Shown here in pieces: positions 20,730 through 31,567 of a DNA stretch of 64,000 bases. The notes under the pieces were generated by a model. It had not been told where the DNA came from, did not search any database, and saw only the letters and a list, made by a program, of their open reading frames with translations. The translations under genes were made by a program, and so were the position numbers. The DNA is from a bacterium. GTDB lineage: Bacteria; Patescibacteriota; Gracilibacteria; BD1-5; UBA6164. The stretch is taken from NCBI GenBank assembly GCA_024635475.1, contig JAGXIW010000005.1, positions 100,938 through 164,937 of the forward strand. Direction: 5' to 3'. Within the stretch, counting starts at the first letter, position 1. Each line of letters starts with the position of its first letter.

Positions 20730-22184
20730 ATGAAAACAGCAAATATACTAGATTATAAACAATTTCCTGATATTAGTTTTGAAGATTTTCAAGCTATACC
20801 TTATATAGAAGATAGGAAGGAGATAGCTAAAAGAAATAAGATTCTTAGAACTGATGCATATAACAGAACTATGGATTATATAAAGTGAGATAGATGAGAT
20901 AAAAATGAGACTTTTTATTTAGCTTTAAGGAAAGCTCAAAATAAAAAATTCAATGTAATATATGGAGTTAAAAATATAGTAGATGAAGTTTTAAGGATAC
21001 CAGTAACTCAAAAAGAATTAGATTTTGCTGATGATTATTATAAGTATCAAGCACAAAAATGATGAAATGATAAATTTAATAAAAAAAGATGGCAAAAAGT
21101 TATAGATGAACATGAATGAATGTTGCCTATAAAAGTCTATTGAGTTCCTGATGGTACTATATTGAAACCTGGTGAGCCTGCTTTGAGAGTTGAGTGAGAA
21201 GCTGAGTTAGCAGCTATATTTGAACCTATATTTATGAGATTATTTTATCAATCTGTAGTAGCTACTAATGCAAGAATTATAGAAGAAATTTTAGATGAAT
21301 GAAGGATTGTAGAGTTTGGTTATAGATCATCAATAAACGATGATATGCATATAAGTGCAATGGAAAGTTTGATAGTTTGAGCTTGAATTAATAAAACTAG
21401 TAGTGATGTGACAGCTGCAACTTTAGATATATTTGCTGATTGAACTACAGCTCATAGGTTCTTTACTGCTTATCCTACAGAAGATGAAGCTATGCAAGAA
21501 GCAGTAGAAAAAAACGAAAAAATTTCATTACTTGTTGATAGTGTAGAAGCTTATGCATGAATAGATAAGATTATAGATTTAAAGATAAAGTATCCCAAAA
21601 AAATAATAGCCCCGAGATTGGATAGTGGAGATTTAGCAAATCAAGCAGTTTATGCTTTGAAAAAAATGAAAGAAAATAATATGTTGAATTCTATGAAAGA
21701 TAAGATCGTTGTAGCTGATATAAGTACTATAGACGATATAATAGAAATAGAATTAGCAGTTACAAATGCATGATTTAATCCAAAAGATTACATAGTTTAT
21801 TGACTTTGAGGATTATTAATCGCAAGAGAAAAAACAAGAGATATAGTTTCTGCATGATATAAATTATCAAATACTGAAGAATGATGAACTATGAAATTTT
21901 CAAACGATAAATGAAAAGAATCTATTCCAGGTGTACCAAATATAGAGATAAGAAATTGAAAAAGATATATAGTGCAAGAAGATGAAAAACAAGATTGAGT
22001 TAGGTTACTTATTCCTTTATATGATAAATGAGAATTCTTTTATGATAGACCAAAAATAGATGATATGCAACTTGCAAGGAAAAGGATGCTAGATACTGCA
22101 GAATTTGCAGATTATGAAAGTAAATTTAGCGATGAGACAATGAAAATAATTGAAGAAGTAAAAAAAAGAGTTTGAAAGAAGTAA
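20730..22184 (+). CDS. pncB: Nicotinate phosphoribosyltransferase
   Basis: This encodes 484 residues. PncB joins nicotinate to PRPP, giving nicotinate mononucleotide. Typical features are LRTDAYNRTMDY near the N-terminus, VEGEAELAAIFEPIFMRLFY, FGYRSSI, ATLDIFADGTTAHRFFTAYP with the phosphorylatable-His region, and APRLDSGDLANQA (the R-x-DSGD motif). The protein is closest in length to the PncB/NAMPT superfamily. Neighbouring pncA favours nicotinate over nicotinamide as substrate, but a NadV-type activity cannot be excluded from sequence alone. Confidence 0.9.
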
Positions 22185-22209
22185 AAAAATATTTTTTAAT
22201 TTTTATAAT

Positions 22210-23100
22210 ATGAATAAAACACATTTACATCAAAAAGCAGTTGCTTTAAAAAAACAATGAGAAGAAAAACAAGCATTTTGTGAAACAAATGCTCAAGTTG
22301 TAAGAATAATGATGCAAAACAGAAACTTAAATTATGAAGAAATTACAGAAAAGCTTGTAGTTAAACTAAAAGATTATTTAAAAGAATCTAAACAAAAATG
22401 ATTTGTAATTTGAGTTTCTGGGTGAATAGATAGTGCTACAGTTTCAACACTTTGTGCAAAGACTTGAGAAAAAACTATTGTTATGGATATGCCAATACAT
22501 CAAAATCAAGAAGAAGTAACAAGAGCAAATGAACATATGAATTGGTTACAAAAAAAATTCCCAAATGTTGAAAGATTTACTATTGATTTAACAGATACAT
22601 TTGAAACTTTTAAAAAATCTTTACCTGAAATTGATGACGAAATAGTTAGATATATGGCATATGTAAATGCTAGATCTCGTTTGAGAGCAGTAACTTTATA
22701 TGCAATAGCAAATGAAAAACAATATGTGGTTGCATGAACTTGAAATAAAGTAGAAGATTATGGTATATGATTTTTTACAAAGTACTGAGATTGAGCAGTC
22801 GATATAAGTCCTATTTGAAAATTATATAAATCAGAAGTATATGATTTGGCAAGACATCTAGAAGTAAACACTGATATATTAAATGCTAGACCTACTGATT
22901 GATTACATCCAGATTGAGCTACTGATGAAGATCAAATTTGATGTAGTTATGATGAGTTAGAATGGGCAATGATAGAGTATGATAACTGAAAAAGAGAAAA
23001 TGATTTTGATTGAAGAAAAAAAGAAATAATGAAAATTTATACACAAAGACATACTGTAAATGCCCATAAAATGCAAATGCCACCAGTTTTTGGAATATAG
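22210..23100 (+). CDS. nadE: NH3-dependent NAD+ synthetase
   Basis: This encodes 296 residues, the size of the ammonia-dependent form without a glutaminase domain. It amidates nicotinate adenine dinucleotide to NAD+. The PP-loop GVSGGIDSATVS sits near residue 70 and its second Gly is TGA. NARSRLRAVTLYAIAN, VAGTGNKVEDYGIGFFTKYGD and LHPDGATDEDQIG follow and match the NadE ATP and NaAD sites. The N-terminal extension of about 40 residues is Gln/Lys-rich. It starts 25 nt after pncB in the same operon. Confidence 0.94.
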
Positions 23101-23161
23101 AACTATTTAGCTTTTTTTCTGAAAATATGATAATATTAATTTATATCTTAATAAATATCAT

Positions 23162-23953
23162 ATGGAAAATATAAAATTAAATTGAAGTCTTGTTTGTTAT
23201 GATAATTTTGACATAGAAAATAAACTAAAATTAAAAAACTTTTTAGAAAGTGATGAATTAAAAACTATAATTAAATCATTTTCTGATAAAACTATTGTAG
23301 TTTTGTGATGAGACTGAACAATGCTTAGAGCAATAAAAGAATATAATGATAAAAATTTACCATTTTTGTGAATAAATTTCTGACATAAATGATTTTTACT
23401 TAACTCTAGAGAAAGTATAACACCAGAATTTAATTATGTAGAAAGAAAATATCCATTACTTGAGGTTGAAGTCTGAGTAAATTGACATAAAAGAACTGAG
23501 ATTGCAATGAATGAGATAGATATAAGAGCTGGAGCTTGAAAAATGATATGATTAAATATAAGTTTATCAAAAAGGCAAAAGATAAATATAGAATGAGATT
23601 GAATAATAGTAACAACACCAGCATGATCAACTTGATATAATAGATCACTTCAATGACCGATAATTCCTCATACTTTAAATGCATTTGCTATAACTCCAAA
23701 AGCTCCATGGAAGCCAAGATGACAAAGTCCAATTCTTATAAATGATAATGAAATTGTGTGAATACAAAATACTTGAAGAAAACATCCTGTAGAAATTTAT
23801 TGTGATTGAAGACCATTTTTGACAGTTGAAGAAAATAATGATTTAGATATAACTATCAAGAAAGCCAAAAATATGGTTAAAGTTATAATTGCAAAAAATT
23901 ATATTGATACTTGGGATAATAAAGTATTACAGGAACAATGATTTGAGGTATAA
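23162..23953 (+). CDS. nadK: NAD kinase
   Basis: This encodes 263 residues. NadK phosphorylates NAD+ to NADP+. The GGDGTML motif (three of the four flanking glycines are TGA codons), GINFGHKGFL, the NE/D segment AMNEIDIRAG, and TTPAGSTGYNRS are all in their usual order. The protein is on the short side for the family (usually 270-300), with a brief N-terminal Rossmann part. It fits the operon as the branch from NAD to NADP. Confidence 0.93.
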
Positions 23954-23993
23954 AGCATATATTTTCAAACATTTTACATACTAAATTTAAACT

Positions 23994-24587
23994 ATGGAAA
24001 AAGAAATAGCTATCTATTGATGAGCTTTCAATCCTCCGACTTTAGCTCATCAAACTGTAATACAAAAAGTATTAACTACAACTGATGTACAAAAGATAAT
24101 TTTGACTCCTGATTGAGATAGATTAGATAAAAATTTCTGAATTACTCATCTAGATAGAAAAAAATTAATAAATATTTTTTATCAAAAATTATTGAAGATG
24201 TGATTAAATATTGAGTATTGTGATTATTTTTTGGAATGAAAAAATAAATCAAATACTACAACAATGTGAGTTAATAAATATTTTACTGATAAATTTTGAT
24301 TTAGTCCATGGCACATATTTTGAATTGATGTTGCAAAAGATATGCCAAAATGGAGCTGAAATAAAGAAAGATTTATTGAACAAGATCTTAAAAAGATTTT
24401 TATCCCAAGAGCTTGATATGAATTTCAAAAAGAAGAATTGAATAATTATGTCATATTAGAGTTAGATTTTATGACAAATATATCAAGTACAATGGCAAGA
24501 GAAATGATTAAAAATAAACAGAAAACAAATGGTATATTATTTTCAGAAATTAGAAAATATATAGATGAGAATAATTTATATGTTTAA
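23994..24587 (+). CDS. nadD: Nicotinate-nucleotide adenylyltransferase
   Basis: This encodes 197 residues. NadD adenylates nicotinate mononucleotide, linking PncB to NadE. The nucleotidyltransferase signature IAIYGGAFNPPTLAH is at the N-terminus, FGIDVAKDMPKW is in the middle, and ISSTMAREMI matches the family's I-S-S-T-x-x-R phosphate-binding motif. Many glycines are TGA, so with the standard code the gene would appear broken several times. Confidence 0.92.
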
Positions 24588-24616
24588 ATATTAATTTTAC
24601 ATTTTAATAATAAATT

Positions 24617-25177
24617 ATGAAAGTATTAGGGGAAAGAACAATTTATGAATGAAAATTTCTTGATTTTAAAGAAGTTGATATAATTAAACCAAATTGACAA
24701 CCTTGAGTTTGGGAAAAAGTATCAAGAAAATGACCAGGAGCTGTTGGAGCTTTGGTTGAACATACTGAAAATAATACTTATATTTTAGTTGAGCAGTTTA
24801 GACCTGTTGTAAATAAAAGAGTGATAGAACTTGTGGCATGAGTCATAGATAAAAAAGATAAAACAAATGAAGAAATAATTGCTGAAGAGATAAAAGAAGA
24901 AACATGATATATAGCAAAATATATAGAATTTGTTATGAGTTGACCAAAATCTCCATGATTAACAGATGAAATGGGGTATGATTATTATGCACAAGTATCT
25001 TGAATTAGATGAATACAACAATTATGAGATAGTGAAGATATAGAAGTACTTGAGATTGATAAAAATAGCATAGACAGATTTTTAGAGTATAAAGAGAAAA
25101 AATGAGTTATGGTTTCATCTTCTATCTATTCTATTTTATACAAAATATTGACAGTGAAAAAAAATAAATTAAAATAA
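24617..25177 (+). CDS. Nudix hydrolase, probable ADP-ribose pyrophosphatase
   Basis: This encodes 186 residues. The Nudix box is VAGVIDKKDKTNEEIIAEE followed by IKEETGY. The EE..EE catalytic glutamates are kept, while the Arg of the REU motif is replaced by Glu. The upstream LVEQFRPVVNKRVIELVAG and SPGLTDEMGYDYYAQV match the ADP-ribose pyrophosphatase (NudF) subgroup. It would break down ADP-ribose, a product of NAD consumption, which suits its place in an NAD operon. It sits directly before nrtR, whose ADP-ribose-binding domain belongs to the same superfamily. Confidence 0.88.
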
Positions 25178-25193
25178 ATGTATTATTTACAAT
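25177..25193. promoter_or_regulatory. NrtR-type operator, copy 4 (before nrtR)
   Basis: AATGTATTATTTACAAT matches 14 of 17 positions of copy 1 and lies 9 nt upstream of the nrtR start. It suggests autoregulation. Confidence 0.55.
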
Positions 25194-25201
25194 AATAAAA
25201 A

Positions 25202-25900
25202 ATGAATTATTTAATAGATGAAAATAAATTTTTTGATATTTGGTCAGAAAAGCTTACTATACCTGTTGTTGCAATAGATATAGTTATCTTTACAATTTAT
25301 AAATGAGAGTTGTGTCTTGTTTTATGGAATGATAAAAAAAGATTTAAAGATAAATATGCTATTCCTTGATGAATTGTTGCTAAATGATTTTCTCTAGAAG
25401 AAAACTTTGATAATATACTTGAAAGAGAAACATGAATAAAATGAGTTTATAAAGAACAGCTTTATACTTTTTGATCACCAAGTAGAGATGGTAGAGGTCA
25501 TGTAATATCTATATCTTATTATGCACTTGTAAATGTAAATAATCTAATAACTAATGTAAATTTTACGAAAGTTGATTTAGTAAAGTATAACGAAATAAAT
25601 GATAATGAATTTGTGTATGATCATAAAAAAATTATAAAATATGCAAAACAAAGATTGGATTGGAAACTTGAATATACAAATATTGCAAAAGACTTGTTAA
25701 GTCCTTATTTTAGAATTGCAGAATTACAAAATATTTATGAAACTATATTGTGAACTAAAATTGATAAAAGAAATTTTCAGAAAAAAATTTTTAAATTATG
25801 ATTAATCAAAGAAACTGGAGAACTTGATAAATCGACAAACAGACCTGCAAAACTTTATATATTTGTTGATAAAGAATTAAAAATATATGAAGTTATATAA
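25202..25900 (+). CDS. nrtR: Nudix-related transcriptional regulator NrtR
   Basis: This encodes 232 residues. NrtR represses NAD-metabolism genes and releases DNA on binding ADP-ribose. The N-terminal two thirds is a Nudix fold (VVAIDIVIFTIYKGELCLVL, KYAIPGGIVAKGFSLEENF, LERETGIKG). The box is degenerate, as is usual when the domain acts as a sensor. GSPSRDGRGHVISISYYALV follows. The C-terminal part (from about residue 150) is a winged helix: YFRIAELQNIYETILG, RNFQKKIFKLGLIKETG and RPAKLYIF. All of these match NrtR architecture. It closes the NAD operon and is the likely reader of the four 17-bp palindromes. Confidence 0.9.
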
Positions 25901-25928
25901 TATTTAGTAATATTTAATTTTATTAAGA

Positions 25929-26516
25929 ATGAGTTCAAAAATAAACGAGATACTTAAAGAAATAGAACACAAGAAAATAGATTTAATAAAAGAGTATGAA
26001 TTATTAAAAGAAACTTATTCATTTTATATAGAGTGAAAAAAAATTATTTTTTCTGAAAAAACTAAAAAATACAATAAAAAATTTAAAAAATGAGCATTAA
26101 AATATATTTTTACTTCAAAAATTAGACATTTATTATCAGCTCCATTTATTTATGGTATGATAATTCCAGCTTTATTTTTGGATTTATTATTACTTATTTA
26201 TCAGCAAACTTGTTTTAGACTTTATGGTATTCCATTTGTAAAAAGAAAAGATTATATAATTTATGATAGGAAATACCTTGATTATCTCAATATTATTCAA
26301 AAAACTAATTGTCTTTATTGTTCTCGGGTTAATGGACTTTTTTCTTATGCAGTAGAGATAGCAGGTAGAACAGAAAGATATTGGTGTCCTATAAAAGCAT
26401 CGAAAAATATGAAATGATGACATTCTTGGCAAAAACATTTTGCTGATTATGGTGATCCTGATTGATTTAGAGAATGTTTTAATAAAAATGATGATTATTG
26501 TAAGTTAAAGGAATAA
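25929..26516 (+). CDS. Conserved membrane-associated hypothetical protein with Cys motif
   Basis: This encodes 195 residues. The N-terminus is a charged helix. A hydrophobic stretch of about 30 residues (FIYGMIIPALFLDLLLLIYQ) leads to QTCFRLYGIPFVKRKDYIIYDR, then NCLYCSRVNGLFSYAVEIAGR, TERYWCPIKASKN, HFADYGD. I recall a family of uncharacterised bacterial proteins with the same CxYC...NGL.AY..EI..RTE.YWCPIK block. The Cys residues could bind a metal or act in redox. Function unknown. It starts 28 nt after nrtR and may be part of the same transcript, but nothing else links it to NAD. Confidence 0.82.
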
Positions 26517-26605
26517 TAAAATTATATTTATTAACTCTAGTATTTTTTTGATTTTTTTTAAATTTAATGATAGAATTTATATTAAGTATTATTAAAAATT
26601 TAAAT

Positions 26606-28378
26606 ATGAGTGAATATCTATCTCAAAGACCAATTGAAAAACCTCATGATGAACAAAATGAAATTCAAAGAGAAGAACAAAGATCTCCTGAAATGGGTAT
26701 AGAAGAATCAGGTTTTCAAAAGAGTTTATGAGAAATGGAAAAATCAAATTTAGTAACTTCTGTAAATAGTTTATTTTCTAAAGTAAATTTATTAAGAGGT
26801 AATTTACTTTGATTGAGTCAAGAAAATAAAGAATATAATTCAAAAATGATACATGAGCAATTGTTTTGATTAAGTATAGAAATATGCGATTCATTAAAAA
26901 AAATTGACAAAAATAGTTTTGCAAATCAAGAAGAAAAAAACAAAATAACAGACTTAATTCATTCAGCTGAAGTTTTAGATGAATATCTTTCAGATTACTC
27001 TGAAAAGAGAGATACAAATCCTGATAATCCTGAAAATCAAAAAGATTTTAATGAAATGCAAAATAAATTATCAACAATCAAAAATAAAGATTTTTTAAAA
27101 GAATTTGGTAAGAATGATAGACTAGGTAAGATAACAAAACCATCAATAGAAGCAAAAGATGTAAAATCCTGAGAAGATATAAAATTTACTTTTACATTTG
27201 AAAATAAATTAAATGAAAATCTTTATTTAAAAACTACAGTAGGTCAAGTATTGCCAAGTGAAGTTAGAGAAGTAAAAGATCAAATTTGAAATATTTATAC
27301 TAGAAATTGACTAGACTGAGAATTTTTTGATAAGTGAAACAGACTTATTATCCATGATTGAACTATAATCACTCCAACTAAAATTCTTACAGAAGAACAA
27401 ATAAAAATTGAAGAAGAAAATAATAGAAAAAGATTAGCAGATTCATGAAATAAAGAAGGAACTGAAAACTTTGATATTGCTAGAATGGCAAATGATAGAT
27501 GATTAGATATACAAACAGCTATAAATTTGTTTTGATGAATGTTTAAATGAATTGTTACTTGAAAAGAACAACAAGATGCAAGAAATGTTGAAATTGAAGA
27601 ATTATTAACTGAATTAGAAAGATCAAAATGATATTTTAAGGATGATTATCCATCAATTGATTTTGAAAAAGATTGAAAATTGACACCTGAATTTTTATCA
27701 TATTATTTGAATCAAACTCATTGAGATAAAGAAAAAAGAAAAGAATATGTAAAAACATTATGAATAGATGAACATGTATTAGAAAAATACAGTAGAAAAA
27801 ATATAGAAAAAAAATATAGTTGATATAAAGAATTATCAGATGAAGAAAAATTTGAAATAAGTAAGATAGATCCAAAAAAATTAGAAAGTTTTGAAAAACC
27901 AAGTTTTTGAATGAGATTTGAACCTTGAAGTAAAGAAGCACAAGAACTTTTTACTTATGCTGCAATGAAAGCAGGATTACCAAAAGAATGGTGAAATAAT
28001 AAATGATTGCATTATATTTTAAAAAATGAATCAAGGTGAATAGTTTGAGTCCCTAATTATAAGATGGTTGAAAGACATATTACTTGAGAAGATTTAAAAA
28101 AAGTTAATTCAAATATTAGTTGAGAAAATGTAGCATGAACTGTATGAGTTTCATCAACTGCTACTTGACTTTGACAACTTACTTTATCTAATGAAAAATA
28201 TCTTCCTAATTGAAGAAATTCTATTTGAGTCCCTCTAGATGAAGCTATTTGAATGTTGAGATATATAGATGATAGGTATGGAAATGCTGATATAGCATAT
28301 AATATGTATTGAAAAATATGAAATTATACTCATCCAGATAAATGACCTCAAGTTAAACAATTTAGAGAATGATATTAA
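26606..28378 (+). CDS. Large protein with C-terminal lytic-transglycosylase-like (SLT) domain
   Basis: This encodes 590 residues. There is no signal peptide. Residues 1-400 are charged, mostly helical and unrecognised; a segment near residues 190-270 (GEDIKFTFTFENKLNENLYL...) may be a small beta domain. Residues from about 450 form an SLT-like lysozyme fold: HYILKNESRG with a candidate catalytic Glu475, GTVGVSSTATGLGQLTLSN, and EAIGMLRYIDDRYGNADIAYN. It probably cleaves peptidoglycan, although export is unexplained. It ends exactly at a strong terminator shared with the next convergent gene. Confidence 0.8.
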
Positions 28379-28410
28379 AAAAGTGATTTCCTAATGGAAA
28401 TCACTTTTTT
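28377..28410. terminator. Bidirectional terminator
   Basis: AAAAGTGATTTCC pairs with GGAAATCACTTTT around TAAT, with A and T runs on both sides. It ends both the SLT gene (plus) and the small membrane protein gene (minus). Confidence 0.85.
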
Positions 28411-28413
28411 GTT

Positions 28414-28866
28414 TTAAACTCTTATTTTTGATATTTTCTGTCAATATCTAAGACATTTTATAGTTATACATTTTCAACTTATTCAAGCTAGTAATGGAAA
28501 TAATCACATAAATCAAATTAATTCATTTATATCTAAAGTTGCACTTTCTTTTATCTTTCCTGAAACATAAAAAAGCATTATCCCAAAAATTATTTGTACT
28601 ATTCTTATATGTAAACTTTTTAATAAGCATATATTTGTAAGTCACATAATTATTGGTACAACTCATAAAGCTATAAAAAAGTATTTTATGTACAAGATTG
28701 TAGATTCATTTACATCAACCCAAAAGAAATTTGTATCAAGTCATTTGTTTAAGAAAATCAAATTATAATAAAGACTTCAAGAAAGAATTATTCAAAACAA
28801 GATTCTTCAAAGTAATATTGTCTTATCACTTGGTCTTTTTTTTATAAAGTTTATAAATCACATCAT
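28414..28866 (-). CDS. Small polytopic membrane protein, hypothetical
   Basis: This encodes 150 residues with about four hydrophobic helices: TILLGRILFGIILSGSLYYN, YIKYFFIALGVVPIIMGLTN, VQIIFGIMLFYVSG and LIGFMGLFPLLAGISGKC. Two in-frame ATGs stand at the start (28866, 28863). The C-terminal short tail is basic. It resembles small inner-membrane proteins of the DUF2892 or YgaP type in layout only (the KCLRYGQKI end hints at the CP-GLYR motif of those families). Function unknown. Confidence 0.65.
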
Positions 28867-29041
28867 AATTTTTTGGTATTAAGTAGTATTTATTATTAAG
28901 TAGTGAGTAATAATATCATTTGCATTTTTATAAAAGCAATTTTTTATATTTATTATTTTTACTATTAATACTCTTTAGTATATTTAAATTTCATTTTTTT
29001 CAATTTTTTTATTTATAAAAGTAAATAATAATGTAAAACTA

Positions 29042-29069
29042 TTGACATATTATAAATAATATTTATTAT
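29042..29069 (+). promoter_or_regulatory. Promoter
   Basis: TTGACA (29042-29047), a 16-nt spacer and TATTAT (29064-29069), 33 nt before the start of the hypothetical gene at 29103. Confidence 0.6.
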
Positions 29070-29102
29070 ATTCTTGATAAATATTATTATAATTAATTAA
29101 TT

Positions 29103-30029
29103 ATGAAAGGAACAATGTCTGAAAAAGATTCACCAATTTTGTGTTTTGGCTATCAATCATGTAAAGTGTTAGCACCCAAAATGTGATGGAATGGAGAAAC
29201 AGAAGGAATTGTAATTTTTACCAACGAAAAAATATTGAAATTAATAGAATATAAGGATGAGGAAGATATTCCTGATGAAGATTTCAAAACATATTTAAAA
29301 GAAATATGACTTGATCATAATTCAATTGAACAATTTATTGTGTTTTGTTCAAAAACGAGTGATAAAACAAATGAACAAAAAAAATTAAAAAGAATAGCAA
29401 TAGAAACATTTAGTAAATTTTTAGGTTACAAATCAGAAATTTTTGAACCAAAAAGTATTGATAATTCACTACTAGAAGCTAATAAAGCAATAGCAAGTGA
29501 TTTTATAGAAAATATAAAGCTTTTTAGTCACTTTATAGATAAAATGGAGGCATTGAATACTTGTCATAAAAATACAGAATATACTGAAATAAAAAAAATG
29601 TATGAAGATGCTATGGTAATGCCAGCATTAGAATTAATAAAAGATATTCAAAGCTATAAAGATATAGTTGAAATTTTAAGTATTTTGTTTGAATGATTAG
29701 AAAAATCTTTTTGAGAAGCAGAAATAATATTAACTAATACTATAATAATAGTTATTAAAAATATTAAAGATAACAAAAAACAATTAGTAGATTTAATGTA
29801 TTGTTTTGAATTAGTATCTCAAAACAAAACTCAACAATTATTAGAATCAGCTATGATAAAACCAAGTATTGAGATCATTAAAGAAACTGAAAAAATTAGT
29901 TTTAATGATGCAATAGATATTTTAAAGTGGGGAATAGATAATTCAGAATGAGAAGCATCAAATTTATTTATGGAGGAAATGTCATATAGACAACATTTAA
30001 ATTCAGTGAACTATATTTTACAAATATAA
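29103..30029 (+). CDS. Hypothetical protein, mostly helical
   Basis: This encodes 308 residues. No family is recognised. The first 80 residues may form a small beta-alpha unit (CFGYQSCKVLAPKMGWNGE, GIVIFTNEKILKLIEY). The remainder is acidic and helical, with repeated LELIKDIQSYKDIVEILSIL-like segments about 90 residues apart (ALELIKDIQSYKDIVEIL and SIEIIKETEKISFNDAIDIL), suggesting a duplicated helical module. It has its own promoter. No signal peptide or membrane segment. Confidence 0.75.
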
Positions 30030-30166
30030 ATTATTTTTTAAATATAGATATATATAAAAATAATAATTTTAAAAATTTTAGTAGATAATTTGATTTAGTT
30101 TTCTAGTTATGATATAATTATTAAAGAAATTAAGTAAAAACTTATTTATTTTTTTAATTTAAAAAT

Positions 30167-31513
30167 ATGACAGAAATACAAAATCAATTAACTGATGATA
30201 TTGCTATAAAAAATGGTTCTGATTTTAATAAATCAATAAAAATTGCTACTCTTGATGGACAAATTGATAATGATGAACTAAAAGCTCTAAGCATAGCTTA
30301 CAAAGAAAATATATCTTGAAAAATACAAATAACAAAAAAAAATTTAAATCAACTCAAAAGAAGTTTAAATGTTTGACAAAATGTATGATTATGAGTTGCA
30401 TTTAAAGCTTTGAATAACAAAATAGATTATAATATAGAACAAAAGGAAATTATTAATACTTTAAAAGAATTTAAGGATTTACCTTTTGATAGAAAAACAA
30501 ACACTCCTAATTTATCAGCTAAAGCAATTTTTGCTATACAGTGATGATTAAAAGAGCTTGGATATGATACAGGTAGGATAGATTGACAATTTGGTAACAA
30601 TACTAAATCAGCATTAATGAAATTTCAAGAAAAATATAATAGAGATAATAAAGGTGCAAAAGTATGAATAAATTGACAACCATGACCTAAAGTTATTAAA
30701 GCTTTGATAAAGGAATTAGAAAAAGTAGAAGAACCAAAACCAGTTACAGAAATACCACAAGCAGAAGAAAAAGTAGAAGAACCAAAACAAGTTACAGAAT
30801 TACCACAAGCAGAAGAAAAAGCAGAAGAACCAAAACCAGTTACAGAATTACCACCATTAGAAGAATCATATTCAAGTATGATTAGAGCAAGGCATCTTGA
30901 AATTTATAAAAATGAAGTTTTAACTTGAATTACTAGATTAGCAGATAATTTAAGTCTTTCTAGTTCACAAATAAAAACACTTTTTAATTCAAATGAACTT
31001 ATTAAAGATGAAATAATATTTTCAGATATTTATAATAAATGATTTACTAGTAAAGTACTTTATCATCAATATAAAGATTTATTTGAATTAGGAAAAAGTA
31101 TTGGCCTAAGAGTAAAACAAAATGGAAATGAAACATTATTTTATTTTATACCACAACCAAAAAAAAATATACTAGACTCATTATTAACAAGTGAAGCAAA
31201 AGAAAAAATATTAAGTAATGATTTAAATAGTTATACTAAAAAAATAGAATCACTTATAAAAGAAAAAAATACTCTAAAAAATGCAAGATTAGCTTTACAA
31301 TTCAGAATTAAACAATTTTTTCTTGATGATCTTGAACAAAAAGCTGATTTTAATGATGAAAAACCTGAAGATATAAAAAAACTTATAGAAGTTTTACAAG
31401 AATTACAAAAAACTTATCCGATACAATTACATCATGATAAATCAGTATACGATAAAATAGATAGTTTAATACAAAAATTGACAAAAGAACTAATTAATCA
31501 TAGTAAAAAATAA
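30167..31513 (+). CDS. Peptidoglycan-binding-domain protein with Pro/Glu repeat linker
   Basis: This encodes 448 residues. Residues of about 115-185 form a PG_binding_1 domain (AIFAIQGGLKELGYDTGRID, GQFGNNTKSALMKFQEKYN, VGINGQPGPKVIKAL). A linker of three near-identical 16-residue units rich in E, P and V follows (residues 186-233). The C-terminal 200 residues are helical and unrecognised. No signal peptide is visible at the N-terminus (MTEIQNQLTDDIAIK), so the site of action is unclear. The PG-binding domain plus repeat linker would suit a wall-attached protein. It is followed by 54 nt and then the convergent tgt gene. Confidence 0.8.
30722..30865 (+). repeat. Three 48-nt in-frame tandem repeats
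   Basis: Units start at 30722, 30770 and 30818. Each encodes a 16-residue KVEEPKPVTEIPQAEE-like unit. The first two differ at a few bases and the third diverges at its end. They form a Pro/Glu linker. Confidence 0.85.
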
Positions 31514-31567
31514 AAGATTTAAATAAATAAATAATTATTGATATTGAAAGAACTTAGTTATTGTATT

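Noticed and set aside
24588..24616. Another NrtR operator between nadD and the Nudix gene
   Set aside because: The bases are AT-rich but lack the paired GTGTA/TACAC halves seen in the four reported sites.
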